A stretch of DNA of 64,000 bases from Haloterrigena alkaliphila. Its GTDB lineage: Archaea > Halobacteriota > Halobacteria > Halobacteriales > Natrialbaceae. The translations under genes were made by a program, and so were the position numbers. Shown here in pieces: positions 25,213 to 34,531 of the stretch. Where the stretch lies: positions 558,001 through 622,000 of the forward strand of contig NZ_CP071462.1 of NCBI RefSeq assembly GCF_017352155.2, written 5' to 3'. Position 1 is the stretch's first letter; the number at the start of each line of letters is the position of its first letter. The notes under the pieces were generated by a model. The model saw nothing but the letters and a program-made list of their open reading frames with translations. It did no database searches and had not been told where the DNA came from.

Positions 25213-26556
25213 ATGAGCACAAAGAGACCACGAAAGGCCGACATCCTGCGGCCGATACAGAACACGTCGTCGAAGTACTTCGTGCTGAGCGCCGTCGCGG
25301 GGTTGGCGTTCCTTATCTTCCTCATCGGGTGGGGGTACCAGCTGTACGAGGGGATGGTCGTGACCGGGCTGTCGGACTGGGGGAGCGGCGGCGGGGTCAC
25401 CTGGGGCGTCTACATCGGCGCGTTCATCTGGTGGGTCGGCATCGCCCACGGCGGGATCATCCTCTCGGCCGCCGTCCGGTTGCTCGGAATGGATCGGTAC
25501 ATGCCGGTCGCTCGCCTCGCGGAACTGCTGACGATCGCCGGCCTCTCGGCGGCCGGCTTCTACATCATCGTCCACCTCGGACGGCCCGACCGCATGGTCA
25601 CCAGCATCATCACCCACTATCACATCACGATCCACGGATCGCCGCTGGTGTGGGACGTGACCGTCATCACGGCCTACTTCGTGCTGACCGCGACCTATCT
25701 CGCCCTGACGCTTCGCTACGACGTGAGCCGACTCCGGGACGACCTGCCGGATACGTTCGATCCGCTCTACCGGTTCATGACGATCGGGTACAGCGAACGG
25801 GAGGACGCCATCGTCCAGCGGATGGTCTGGTGGCTCGCGCTGGCCATCATCATCATGGCGCCGCTCCTGCTCCACGGCGGCGTCATTCCGTGGCTGTTCG
25901 CCCTGATCCCCTCGATGCCGACGTGGTTCGGCGCGGTCCAGGGGCCGCAGTTCCTCACCATCGCGCTCACTTCGGCGATCAGCGGCGTGATCCTCCTCTC
26001 CTACGCCTTCCGCTGGGCCTACGACTGGGATCACATCATCACCGACGACGTCTTTCGGGGCCTGTTACTGTGGCTCGGCTTCTTCTGCCTGCTCTTCCTC
26101 TGGCTGCAGCTGCAACAGCTCACCACCGGACTGTTCGTGGCGCCCGTCGACGTGACCCACGCGGCCGAGGCCCGAATTCACCACCCCGTCTACATCCTCT
26201 CGATGGGGCTGGTCTTCTCCACGCTCGCGTTCATCTTCGCGCAGACGATCCGTCCGACGCTGTTCACCAAGAAGCGGGCCGTCGTCGCCGGACTCGCGGT
26301 GCTCTCCGGGACGCTGATGGAGAAGATCCTCTTCGTCGCCGAGGGGCTGCTCCACCCCACATTCGACATCTACGCGGCGACCCCCGGCGAGTACTTCCCG
26401 AGCCTCATCGAACTCTCGTCGATCACCGGAACGATCGGGATGGTGACGCTGTTCTTCCTCACGGTCACCAAGGTCTTCCCGGTCGTCGAACTCCACGCCA
26501 TCGAACACCTCCAGGAGGAGCAGAGCCACGACGATACGGTGACTCACGACGACTGA
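25213..26556 (+). CDS. NrfD/PsrC-like quinone-binding membrane subunit
   Basis: 447-aa membrane protein with about 10 helices. The first helices read YFVLSAVAGLAFLIFLIGWG, and WGVYIGAFIWWVGIAHGG is typical of NrfD/HybB/PsrC quinone subunits. Such proteins normally anchor a four-cluster ferredoxin and a molybdopterin or cytochrome partner. None is encoded next to it: the left neighbour is a Usp on the opposite strand and the right neighbour a tiny protein. It may serve an enzyme encoded elsewhere. The His/Asp-rich C-terminal tail (HDDTVTHDD) is cytoplasmic or extracytoplasmic, undetermined. Confidence 0.88.
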   Translation: MSTKRPRKADILRPIQNTSSKYFVLSAVAGLAFLIFLIGWGYQLYEGMVVTGLSDWGSGGGVTWGVYIGAFIWWVGIAHGGIILSAAVRLLGMDRYMPVARLAELLTIAGLSAAGFYIIVHLGRPDRMVTSIITHYHITIHGSPLVWDVTVITAYFVLTATYLALTLRYDVSRLRDDLPDTFDPLYRFMTIGYSEREDAIVQRMVWWLALAIIIMAPLLLHGGVIPWLFALIPSMPTWFGAVQGPQFLTIALTSAISGVILLSYAFRWAYDWDHIITDDVFRGLLLWLGFFCLLFLWLQLQQLTTGLFVAPVDVTHAAEARIHHPVYILSMGLVFSTLAFIFAQTIRPTLFTKKRAVVAGLAVLSGTLMEKILFVAEGLLHPTFDIYAATPGEYFPSLIELSSITGTIGMVTLFFLTVTKVFPVVELHAIEHLQEEQSHDDTVTHDD

Positions 26557-26774
26557 CGACAGGTATCGACGATTCTCACTCGAGCGAGCCCGGCCGGAAC
26601 GGCCCGGGCCCCGGCGGTCGACCGGCCGCAGCACGTCGGCGAACCGCGTCCCGGTTTCTGCCCCGACGCGCTCGACGGTCCGCGCGTCTCGAGAGGGCGT
26701 GCTCACTGGCCGTTCCGTCGTCCGTTTCAAAATTGGCGAGGACGGAGGGGGACTCGAGTGCCATGCGGCCGCGG

Positions 26775-26924
26775 TCACTCGGAGTAGCCTTCCTGCAGAA
26801 ACGCGCCCTCCGTCTCGTAGATCGTGAGCAGTTCCTCGAGGAACTCCTCGTAGGATTCGCCCTCCTCGCAGTGGTTGTCGAGTCGATCCTTCATGTCGTC
26901 GCTGATCTCGATGGTGTGGGTCAT
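26775..26924 (-). CDS. small acidic protein (49 aa), antitoxin-like N-terminus
   Basis: MTHTIEISDDMKDRLDNHCEEG followed by SYEEFLEELLTIYETEG. The short beta strand plus helix (TIEISDDMKDRL) looks like the ribbon-helix-helix DNA-binding fold of VapB-type antitoxins, and such 45-60 residue proteins are common in haloarchaea. No toxin gene is adjacent. The longer upstream start would add an Arg/Pro-rich tail with no support. Function unknown. Confidence 0.7.
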   Translation of the reverse strand: MTHTIEISDDMKDRLDNHCEEGESYEEFLEELLTIYETEGAFLQEGYSE

Positions 26925-27100
26925 TGGTGCAAGAACGGACCGTCGGTCGTACTCTCGTCGTCCGTGGTCAAATAGTCCGGGGCCGCGCTTGCAGCCATCG
27001 TGTCCGGGACTCGCCCGCGGTCGGGCGGCGACCGAAGCCCCGTCCCCGGCAGGCACGGGACGGGCCGACAGTTAACCGGCTCGTCGTGCTATCGGGCGAT

Positions 27101-27340
27101 ATGACAGCGACACTGACCGACGACGAGGTCGGCAAGACGGTGGTCGACGCGGAAGGGAAGGAACTCGGCATCGTCGCGAAAGTCGACGGCGGGCGCGCCC
27201 ACGTCGATCCGAACCCGTCGATCGCGGAGAGCGTGCTCGCCTCGATCGGCGTCGAGGGCGAGGACGAGGAGGACTACGTCGTCACGGAGGACATGCTCGA
27301 CTGGGTCGGCGACGAGATCCGACTCCGCGGCGAACTCTAG
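27101..27340 (+). CDS. PRC-barrel-like small protein (79 aa)
   Basis: MTATLTDDEVGKTVVDAEGKELGIVAKVDGG is the typical strand pattern of a PRC-barrel domain (GKTVVD-x-GKELG). The middle is acidic (EGEDEEDY) and the C-terminus reads WVGDEIRLRGEL. PRC-barrels mediate RNA or protein interactions; haloarchaea encode several stand-alone copies. It is 132 bp upstream of the acyl-CoA synthetase gene and probably independent. Confidence 0.8.
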   Translation: MTATLTDDEVGKTVVDAEGKELGIVAKVDGGRAHVDPNPSIAESVLASIGVEGEDEEDYVVTEDMLDWVGDEIRLRGEL

Positions 27341-27471
27341 CGCTCGAGAGCCGACCCTCTCCTCCGAGAGCCGATACTCGCCGCCGAGAGCCGACCCTCC
27401 TCGAGACGCATCGAATTCGTCCGAGCGGACGCGGCACAATTACTATGTGTTCGCCGCCGGTTATCGTGGCC

Positions 27472-29139
27472 ATGGTTACCACCGAGCACGACGAGTTCCC
27501 GGAGGGAGTTCCGCCGGAGCCCGCGTTCCCGCTGGGGCAACGGCCGCTCCACGAGTACGTCGCCCACTACGCCCGCGAGGCGCCGGATCGGGTCGCGATC
27601 GACTACTACGGGGCCGAACTCACCTACGGCGACCTCGAGCGCGCGATCGAGTCGTTCGCGACCTGGCTCGACGAGCGGGGATACGGCCACGGAGACACCC
27701 TCCTGCTCGCTCTCCAGAACTGCCCGCAGTACGTGATCGCTTACTACGGCGCCCAGCGGCTGAGAATGCGGGTGAGTCCGTGCAGTCCGATGGCGAAGGA
27801 ACACCGTCTGTCGTACCAGCTCGAGGACGGCGACGCGCGAATCGCCGTCGCGCACGACACCCACGCCGGCCTGCTCGAGAGCGTCCGCGAGGAGACGCCC
27901 CTCGAGGAGGTCGTCTACGCCCGATTCGACACCTATCTGCCCGACGAACCGGTGCCCGCGATCCATCCCGACATGGAGGCCGCCCTCGAGACGGAGCGCC
28001 GGGCCGAGACGGAGACGGAGCGCTACCTCGACACGATTCTCGCCGAGACGGCCGCGGATCCGCCGGACGTCGAGGTCGCGATGGACGATATCTGCCTGCT
28101 GCAGTACACCTCGGGAACCACGGGGCTGCCGAAGGGCTGCAAACACAGCTACGCGAACGTGCTGTTCGCCGCGTCGACCTCGTCGACGCTGATCGAGCAG
28201 GACGCGGAGACGCGCCACCTCGCGGTGATGCCGGTCTTCCACGTCGCCGGCAAGCTCAACGCCGTCGACTCGCCGATGATCCAGGGGAGCACGACGATCC
28301 TCCTGACGCGCTACGAGGCCGAGGCCTACCTCGAGGCGCTCGAGGCCCACGACCCCACCAACGGCTGGATCACCACCCCGATGGTCCGGGAGGTCCTCCC
28401 GCTGCTCGAGGAGGGCGACCGCGAGGTCGACTCGCTCGAGTCGATGCCGGTGACGAGTTTCGGGCAGGCGCTGACCGAGGAACTCTGCGAGCGCTGGGAG
28501 GCGGCGACCGGCGCGGAGATGTCCGAGGCGTCCTACGGGCTGACCGAGACCCACACTCGAGACACGTTCACCGACGAACTCGGGATCGTCGAGGAGGGGT
28601 TCGTCGGGAAACCGGTCTACGAGACCGACATCGTGATCAGAGACTGGGAGAGCCACGAGGAGGTACCCCGCGGCGAGACGGGCGAGATCAGCGTGAAAAC
28701 CCCCTCGCTGTTCGAGGGCTACCTGAACAAACCCGAGGAGACGGAAGAAGCGATGTACGACGGCTACGTGCTCACGGGCGACATCGGGCGAATGACCGAG
28801 GACGGCTGCCTCTACTTCCTCGGCCGGCGCAAGTACATGATCAAGTCCAGCGGCTTCTCCATCGCTCCCGCGGAAGTCGAAACGGTGCTGAAGTCCCATC
28901 CCGGCATCGCGAACGCCGCCGTCGGCGGCCGCGACCACGACCGGAAGGGCGAGGAGGTCGTCGCCGCCGTCACCCTCGCAGACGAGTCGCTGACGCCGGA
29001 CGACGTGCTCGAGTGGGCCGAAGACCAGCTCGCAGCCTACAAGCGGCCGCGGGCGGTCGTCGTGCTTGAGGAACTGCCCGTTACGGACCTCGGGAAACTC
29101 GATCGGGAGCGACTCGGCGAGGTCGTCGCGAGCGAGTGA
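27472..29139 (+). CDS. AMP-forming acyl-CoA synthetase
   Basis: 555-aa ANL-superfamily enzyme that activates a carboxylic acid as acyl-AMP and then forms its CoA thioester. P-loop motif YTSGTTGLPKG, motif SYGLTETHT (A5), the YVLTGDIGRM (A7/A8) region and a C-terminal lysine in VTDLGKLDR are all present. The N-terminal MCSPPVIVA of a longer reading is dispensable; I start at MVTTEHDEFPEG. The carboxylase subunit gene follows 120 bp downstream, so a fatty- or short-chain acid use pathway is plausible. The exact acid is unknown. Confidence 0.9.
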   Translation: MVTTEHDEFPEGVPPEPAFPLGQRPLHEYVAHYAREAPDRVAIDYYGAELTYGDLERAIESFATWLDERGYGHGDTLLLALQNCPQYVIAYYGAQRLRMRVSPCSPMAKEHRLSYQLEDGDARIAVAHDTHAGLLESVREETPLEEVVYARFDTYLPDEPVPAIHPDMEAALETERRAETETERYLDTILAETAADPPDVEVAMDDICLLQYTSGTTGLPKGCKHSYANVLFAASTSSTLIEQDAETRHLAVMPVFHVAGKLNAVDSPMIQGSTTILLTRYEAEAYLEALEAHDPTNGWITTPMVREVLPLLEEGDREVDSLESMPVTSFGQALTEELCERWEAATGAEMSEASYGLTETHTRDTFTDELGIVEEGFVGKPVYETDIVIRDWESHEEVPRGETGEISVKTPSLFEGYLNKPEETEEAMYDGYVLTGDIGRMTEDGCLYFLGRRKYMIKSSGFSIAPAEVETVLKSHPGIANAAVGGRDHDRKGEEVVAAVTLADESLTPDDVLEWAEDQLAAYKRPRAVVVLEELPVTDLGKLDRERLGEVVASE

Positions 29140-29175
29140 CGAGCGGGTCCGCCGCGACCCGGACTCGATGACGGG

Positions 29176-29184
29176 TTTTATTTT
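29176..29184 (+). promoter_or_regulatory. TATA element before the 19-codon leader ORF
   Basis: TTTTATTTT, centred 28 nt before the ATG at 29208, not before the carboxylase ATG at 29264. It suggests a leaderless transcript whose first codon belongs to the short ORF. Confidence 0.5.
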
Positions 29185-29207
29185 CCGATCCTCTGTACTG
29201 GCGTGAC

Positions 29208-29267
29208 ATGACACGGCAAGGCGAGACGCTCCGGTTCCATCACGAGCCTCGAGAGGGGTCCCGATGA
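29208..29267 (+). CDS. possible 19-codon leader ORF, coupled to the carboxylase gene
   Basis: MTRQGETLRFHHEPREGSR, stop TGA overlapping the ATG of the carboxylase gene (ATGA). It sits at the leaderless distance from the TATA element, so ribosomes would meet it first and could re-initiate at 29264. No recognised product; it could be a regulatory upstream ORF or just untranslated leader. Confidence 0.4.
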   Translation: MTRQGETLRFHHEPREGSR

Positions 29268-30856
29268 CCGATAGGCACGACGCCGCCGTCGAGGACCTGA
29301 TCGAGTACGTCGAGTCCGAGAAGGCGGCCGTCTCGGACGCGGGCCGCGAGGACGACATCGCGAGCCAACACGAGCACGGGAAGCTGACCGCCCGCGAACG
29401 AGTCGACTACCTCTGTGACTCCGACAGCTTCGACGAGATCGGGACGCTCGCGGCGCCGGCGCCGACCACGCCCGAGACGGCCGACTGGGGGCGCGAGGAC
29501 GCTCCCGCAGACGGCATTATCTCGGGGATCGGCGAGATCGACGGTCGCCCGATCGCCGTCGCGGCCACAGACTTCACCGTCAAGGGCGGCTCGATCGGCC
29601 ACACCGGTGGCTCGAAGCTCCGGCGGGTGATGCGACTGGGCTTAGAGCAGGGCTACCCCGTCATCCTGCTCCACGACGGCGGCGGCCACCGCATTCAGGA
29701 GGGACTCGATGCTCGCCCGACCGCGCAGGGCGACGGCGGCCTGACGACGCTGCAGACGAAACTCTCGGGCTGGGTGCCGACCGTCTCGGCGATGATGGGC
29801 CCCGGCTTCGCCGCGTCGACCAACTGGGCGGCGATGTCGGACTTCGTCCCGATCGTTCGGGGAACGGGAACGATGGGGGTCGCCGGCCCCTCGCTCGTGA
29901 ACGCGGCGCTCGGGACCGACCTCTCGAAGCAGGAACTCGGCGGCGCCGACTTCCAGACCGCCGAGACGGGAGTGGCCTCGCTCGCCTGCGCGGACGACGA
30001 GGCCTGCCTCGACGCGATCCGGCGGTACCTCTCTTACCTCCCGCGGAACGCGCAGGCAGACCCGCCCGTCGAGGACGACCCGACGCCGCCGACCGACGAG
30101 ATGCGAGAGCGACTGCTCGAGGAGATGCCGGCTGACCCGAAGAAAGGGTACGATATCTATACGATCGTCGACGGCGTCGTCGATCGCGAGTCGTTCTTCG
30201 AGATACGGCCGACCTACGCACAGAACATCGTCACCGGCCTCGCGCGGATCGACGGTCGACCCGTCAGCGTCGTCGCGAACAATCCGCGAGTCAAGGCCGG
30301 AACGATCGATACTGCGGCCTCGGACAAGGCCTCGCACTTCGCGAGCGTCTGCGACGCGTTCGGCCTGCCGATCGTCCTGCTGGCCGACGTCCCCGGCATC
30401 CTGCCGGGCCCCGACTCCGAGCGCGACGGCGTCGCCCGCCACTCGGCGAAGCTTCCGTACGAACTCAACCGGGCGACGGTGCCCACCTGCAGCGTCGTCC
30501 TCCGCCGGGGGTACGGCTACGGCTACGTCGCCATGGGCGGCGGCCGTTCGCTCGAGAACGATCTCGCCGTCGCGTGGCCGACCGCCGAGATCGCCGCCAT
30601 GGGGATCGAGGGCGCCGTCGACGTCGCCTACAGCCGCGTCTACGAGAACGCCGAGGACCCCGAGGCCAAGCGGCAGGAACTGATCGACGAGTTCATCGAT
30701 CGCACGGGCCCCGTCCGGGCCGCCGAGGCGGTCGGAATCGACGGCGTGATCGACCCGCGGGAGACGCGCGATCGGATTCGACGGGCGCTCGAGCGCAGCG
30801 GCCCCGAGCACGAGGAGTCGTGGCCGCCGAAGAAGCACTCGATCAACCCGATGTGA
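29264..30856 (+). CDS. acyl-CoA carboxylase, carboxyltransferase (beta) subunit
   Basis: 530-aa protein of the propionyl/acetyl-CoA carboxylase beta family: two crotonase-like halves (about 20-270 and 280-520). These carry the acyl-CoA and biotin pockets (DFTVKGGSIGHTGG; LHDGGGHRIQEG in the first, LLADVPGILPGPDSE and YGYGYVAMGG in the second). Partner biotin carboxylase and BCCP genes are not in the window. With the acyl-CoA synthetase upstream it may form a short-chain acyl-CoA carboxylation route. The C-terminus is intact (WPPKKHSINPM). Confidence 0.88.
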   Translation: MTDRHDAAVEDLIEYVESEKAAVSDAGREDDIASQHEHGKLTARERVDYLCDSDSFDEIGTLAAPAPTTPETADWGREDAPADGIISGIGEIDGRPIAVAATDFTVKGGSIGHTGGSKLRRVMRLGLEQGYPVILLHDGGGHRIQEGLDARPTAQGDGGLTTLQTKLSGWVPTVSAMMGPGFAASTNWAAMSDFVPIVRGTGTMGVAGPSLVNAALGTDLSKQELGGADFQTAETGVASLACADDEACLDAIRRYLSYLPRNAQADPPVEDDPTPPTDEMRERLLEEMPADPKKGYDIYTIVDGVVDRESFFEIRPTYAQNIVTGLARIDGRPVSVVANNPRVKAGTIDTAASDKASHFASVCDAFGLPIVLLADVPGILPGPDSERDGVARHSAKLPYELNRATVPTCSVVLRRGYGYGYVAMGGGRSLENDLAVAWPTAEIAAMGIEGAVDVAYSRVYENAEDPEAKRQELIDEFIDRTGPVRAAEAVGIDGVIDPRETRDRIRRALERSGPEHEESWPPKKHSINPM

Positions 30857-30922
30857 GTCGACTCGAACGGGATGCGGGCCGGGTCGGTCGATGGACCGCG
30901 AGCGGCGGTCGCCCGCCGCGGG

Positions 30923-32134
30923 TCAGGCCAGCACCTCGACCGCGTACCCCGCATCCCGGAGGTCCGCGAGGAAGGCGTCGACGTGGTCGGGGCCGCGCAT
31001 CTCGAGTTCGATCTCGACCTCGGTGTCGCTCATCTCGACCTCGCGGGAGGTCCGATCGTGGTGGATGGCGTAGATGTTCGCGCGGTGGGCGGTGAAGATG
31101 TCGAGGAGGTCTTCGAGCGCACCCGGACGATCCTTCAACACGGTCCTGATCTTCAGGTAGCGCCCGGTCTCGACGAGGCCGCGGACGATGACGTTGGTGA
31201 GGGTGTTGAGGTCGATGTTGCCCCCGCAGAGCGCGGGGACGATGACCTCGCCGTCGTCGTAGTCGAACGTCTCGAAGAGCACGGCCGCGAGGGGGACGGC
31301 GCCGGCGCCCTCCACGAGGGTCTTCGAGCGCTCGAGCAGGTAAACCAGCGCGACGGCGATCTCGGGGTCGGAGACGGTGACGATCTCGTCGACGTACTCT
31401 TTGATATACGGAAAGGTCTCTTCGCCGATGCTGCGGGTGGCGATGCCGTCCGCGATGGTGTCGACCTCGTCGATCGAGACGCGTTCGCCCTTCTCGAGCG
31501 AGGCGGCGGCGCTCGAGGCGCCCGCGGCCTGGACGCCGATGACGCGGACGTCGGGTTTCTGCTCCTTGATCGCGGTCGCGATGCCGCTGATGAGGCCCCC
31601 GCCACCGATCGGGACGACGACGGTCTCGACCTCGGGGCAGTCCTCGAGGATCTCGAGGCCGATCGTTCCCTGGCCGGCCATGACGTACTCGTCGTCGAAG
31701 GCGTGGACGTAGGTCCGGCCCTCCTCGCGTTCGATCTCGTGGGCGCGCTCGGCGGCCGCGTCGTAGTCCCGGCCCGAGAGGACGACCTCGGCGCCGTAGT
31801 TCTTCGTGGCCTTGACCTTCGAGATCGGCGCGTGCTCGGGCATGACGATCTTCGAGTCGACGCCCGACCGGGTAGCCGCGAGCGCGACGCCCTGCGCGTG
31901 GTTGCCCGCACTAGCGGTGACGACGCCCGCGTCCTTCTGCTCCTCGGAGAGCGTCGCGATCCGGTTCGTCGCGCCGCGGATCTTGAACGCGCCCGTGCGC
32001 TGGAAGTTCTCCAGTTTCAGGCGGACGTCCGCGCCGGTCATCGACGAGTAGGTGTGCGAGTGCTCGAGCGGCGTGTGTCGGGAAGTCTCCCGGACACGCT
32101 CGCGCGCCTCGCGAATAGCTTCGAGTTCGAGCAT
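30923..32134 (-). CDS. ilvA: threonine ammonia-lyase (threonine dehydratase)
   Basis: 403-aa PLP enzyme converting L-threonine to 2-oxobutanoate, the first step of isoleucine synthesis or threonine breakdown. The PLP lysine lies in TGAFKIRGA, the phosphate-binding glycine loop is PIGGGGLISG, and a C-terminal ACT domain (about residues 325-403, YLKIRTVLKDRPGALEDLL) suggests allosteric control. The start MLELEAIREARERV at 32134 matches the usual N-terminus. Confidence 0.93.
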   Translation of the reverse strand: MLELEAIREARERVRETSRHTPLEHSHTYSSMTGADVRLKLENFQRTGAFKIRGATNRIATLSEEQKDAGVVTASAGNHAQGVALAATRSGVDSKIVMPEHAPISKVKATKNYGAEVVLSGRDYDAAAERAHEIEREEGRTYVHAFDDEYVMAGQGTIGLEILEDCPEVETVVVPIGGGGLISGIATAIKEQKPDVRVIGVQAAGASSAAASLEKGERVSIDEVDTIADGIATRSIGEETFPYIKEYVDEIVTVSDPEIAVALVYLLERSKTLVEGAGAVPLAAVLFETFDYDDGEVIVPALCGGNIDLNTLTNVIVRGLVETGRYLKIRTVLKDRPGALEDLLDIFTAHRANIYAIHHDRTSREVEMSDTEVEIELEMRGPDHVDAFLADLRDAGYAVEVLA

Positions 32135-32387
32135 ACGCCCGACTACTCGGCGGTTGTTGTAAGAGTGTCGGGGGCCGGGCGGGCCGGTCGTTCCAGCCCT
32201 CGCGGCGACCCCGACCGGAACGTGCTGCCCGGTGGGCAACACGACAGGGAATACAGGGAATGCACGGCGTGTGACGTGCGAGTGGAGAAGGGAACGCGTT
32301 GCATATAAATCTCATGGGTGGGAAGCGAAAGTGAAACCGCAAGACGTGACGCCGATAGTGGGGTGTCTGACGGTCGTCTGCCGACCG

Positions 32388-32795
32388 TCATTCGAGAGTT
32401 CGTACCGTGACAGAGTGACCCACAATATAGTCGCGGACGGCGTTGCGAAACGACCCCGCATCCGGCCACCCCCGACTGACCTCCGCCCCGAGTCGGGCCG
32501 GGTCACCGACGTAGGTCTGAACCGACGCGCCGTCGACCCGCGGGACGGCCACCCGGACGTACAGGCCGCGATCGACCCCCTCGTACCGATCGAGTCGCTC
32601 GAGCGCGGCGTCGTCGACCGCGAGCAGTCGACCCTCGACGCTGCCGCCGGGCGCGAGCGTCGGGTACTCACCCTCGACGCGGTGGAGTCCCTCGAGCGTC
32701 GCCGGGCCGGCGAACGCGTACTCGCCGGGACCGCTCTCGAGCAGCGCGGCGACCTGGTCCGGGTCGGTCAGCGTCCCGTAGACGAAAACCAGCAC
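32388..32795 (-). CDS. gamma-glutamylcyclotransferase-like (GGCT/AIG2 fold) protein
   Basis: 135-aa protein starting with GTG (MLVFVYGTLTDPDQVAALL). VYGTLTD is the fold's signature substrate-binding loop, and the acidic catalytic Glu is probably in EGRLLAVDDAALERLDRYEG. Haloarchaea make gamma-glutamylcysteine, a possible substrate class, but the family is broad. Alone, not in an operon. Confidence 0.88.
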   Translation of the reverse strand: MLVFVYGTLTDPDQVAALLESGPGEYAFAGPATLEGLHRVEGEYPTLAPGGSVEGRLLAVDDAALERLDRYEGVDRGLYVRVAVPRVDGASVQTYVGDPARLGAEVSRGWPDAGSFRNAVRDYIVGHSVTVRTLE

Positions 32796-32920
32796 GCGTC
32801 ATCGTTCGAGCCCCTCCGTCTTGCCAGTGCCGTTCCGACTCTCGACGCGGGAGCCCATACACGATCGCGGTAACGTCTCAGCACACAAAGCACTTATACA
32901 ACTGATCAAATCGAATTGAT

Positions 32921-33973
32921 ATGAATCGAGAGTACGTCCTGGCCATCGCCGCGCTGGTGGTCGTGGTCGGGGCGCTGTCGACCCTCGCGCTCACCGGCGC
33001 GGTGTCCAGTCCCGACGAGCCGGAGACGGACGCCGCCGTCGAATCCGGTGGCGAGGTGTCGCTGACCGAGATCACGATCAGCGCGGACGAGATCACCGGC
33101 GGCACCGCCTCGCTGGCCGTCGACACCCACCTCGAGCACCGGGGCGCCCCCGTCGAGAACGTGACCGTCGTCCACCGGGTGACGGACACGAAGACCGGTC
33201 TCGTCGAGGACACCACCGAGCGACCGGTCGAGACCCTCGAGGACGAGTCCGAACGCGTCGTCTCGAGTACGGTCGCGGTCCCTCGAGAGAGCAGCTACGA
33301 GATCGAGACGTTCGTCTACCGGGACGGGAGCCGAATCGAGTCGGCCAGGCAGACTATCGACGGCGTCGACGCGCTGACGCCCGCCTACGCCGATACCGAC
33401 GTCGAGTTCCACCGGTTCGGGAGCGGCCCCCTCGCGGACGTCCCCGCGATCGAGTACTCGGTCGCGTCGACGACCGACGACCGGGCGACCCTCGACGTCT
33501 CGACCTACCTTACGAACACCGGCGACGAACCGGAATCCGGGCTCGAACTCGAGGTGAAGGCCCGCCAATCCGAGTCGAACATCGTCGCCGACACTGCGAC
33601 CGCCGACCTGTCGACGCTCGAACCCGGGACGACCGCCTCGCCGTCCGTCGACCTCGAGGTCCCTCAGGAGTACGACTACTACCTCGACGCGGTCCTCTGG
33701 CGCGACGGGACGATCGTCGCGACCGACCGCGCGGTCGCCAACCTCGGCCCGGGCGCGCTGTCGCTCGAGGAGACGAGCGACGAGGGCGGCCTCGAGGTGG
33801 GCGACTTCTCCGGCGCTGACGGCGCCGACCGCGAGTCCGCGGCGGACGATGGCGCTCGCACCGACGACGGAGCCGATGAGGACTCGTCCGAGGACGGGAC
33901 TCCGGGCTTCGGCGTCGCCGCGGCCGCCGTCGCACTGCTCGCAACCATCGCACTCGCACGGAGGAACACATGA
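32921..33973 (+). CDS. secreted surface protein with PGF-CTERM anchor
   Basis: 350 aa. N-terminal helix (residues 4-27) as signal anchor, two repeated beta-sandwich-like regions (about 45-135 and 140-260), a Asp/Ser/Glu-rich linker, and the archaeosortase signal TPGFG followed by a hydrophobic helix and ARRNT. The protein is therefore predicted to be cut and lipid-anchored by archaeosortase A. It overlaps the next gene by 4 nt (ATGA). Function unknown. Confidence 0.85.
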   Translation: MNREYVLAIAALVVVVGALSTLALTGAVSSPDEPETDAAVESGGEVSLTEITISADEITGGTASLAVDTHLEHRGAPVENVTVVHRVTDTKTGLVEDTTERPVETLEDESERVVSSTVAVPRESSYEIETFVYRDGSRIESARQTIDGVDALTPAYADTDVEFHRFGSGPLADVPAIEYSVASTTDDRATLDVSTYLTNTGDEPESGLELEVKARQSESNIVADTATADLSTLEPGTTASPSVDLEVPQEYDYYLDAVLWRDGTIVATDRAVANLGPGALSLEETSDEGGLEVGDFSGADGADRESAADDGARTDDGADEDSSEDGTPGFGVAAAAVALLATIALARRNT

Positions 33974-34389
33974 CTGAGACACCGACCACGGCGCAGACCG
34001 ACGCGGAGACCGAACGACCGATCGACGACCCGGAGACGACGGACGCGGTGTCCGATCCGGCGACCGACGAATCCGAGTCAGCGGCTGCCGACCCCGATTC
34101 GGCGACCGACGGTACGGATCCGTCGGCTACGGCCGGCACGACGACCGATTCCGGCGGCGGCCTCGACCCGCAGTCGGAGACGGTGCGACGGTACCTCGCG
34201 TGGGCCGCGCTCGGGATCTGCTCGATACTGGCCGTCTTCGCCCTGATCCAGTTCTACGGGAGCGTGACCGCCGCGATCGACCTCTGGGTCGCTCCCAAGT
34301 ACCAGCCGCTGATGGGCGCCGCGTTCAACCTCGCGGTCCTGCTGGCGTCGCTGATCGGCGTCTCGCTGGTGGTTCGAGAACTGAACTGA
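33970..34389 (+). CDS. membrane protein with long acidic N-terminus
   Basis: 139 aa. About 65 residues of Thr/Asp/Glu/Ser-rich, low-complexity sequence precede two hydrophobic helices (about 76-97 and 112-134) and a short tail. It is coupled by a 4-nt overlap to the PGF-CTERM protein gene, so the two probably act together at the surface. No recognised domain. Confidence 0.78.
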   Translation: MTETPTTAQTDAETERPIDDPETTDAVSDPATDESESAAADPDSATDGTDPSATAGTTTDSGGGLDPQSETVRRYLAWAALGICSILAVFALIQFYGSVTAAIDLWVAPKYQPLMGAAFNLAVLLASLIGVSLVVRELN

Positions 34390-34531
34390 CGGTCGAGTAG
34401 TCGAGTAGCGTCGCAGCGCGATTCTCGAGTCGATCGTTTTTCTCACGCGCCGTCCACTCGAGGCGAGACCCGCGTCGCGGCGCCGCTGTCGGCTGTGACG
34501 CCAGTAAAAATCGAAGCGATCGAACCGCGCG

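Noticed and set aside
26576-26764. 62-codon frame starting 10 nt after the small 49-aa protein (MALESPSVLANFETDDG)
   Set aside because: Start context is tempting, but the second half is Arg/Pro/Gly-rich noise; no support for translation.
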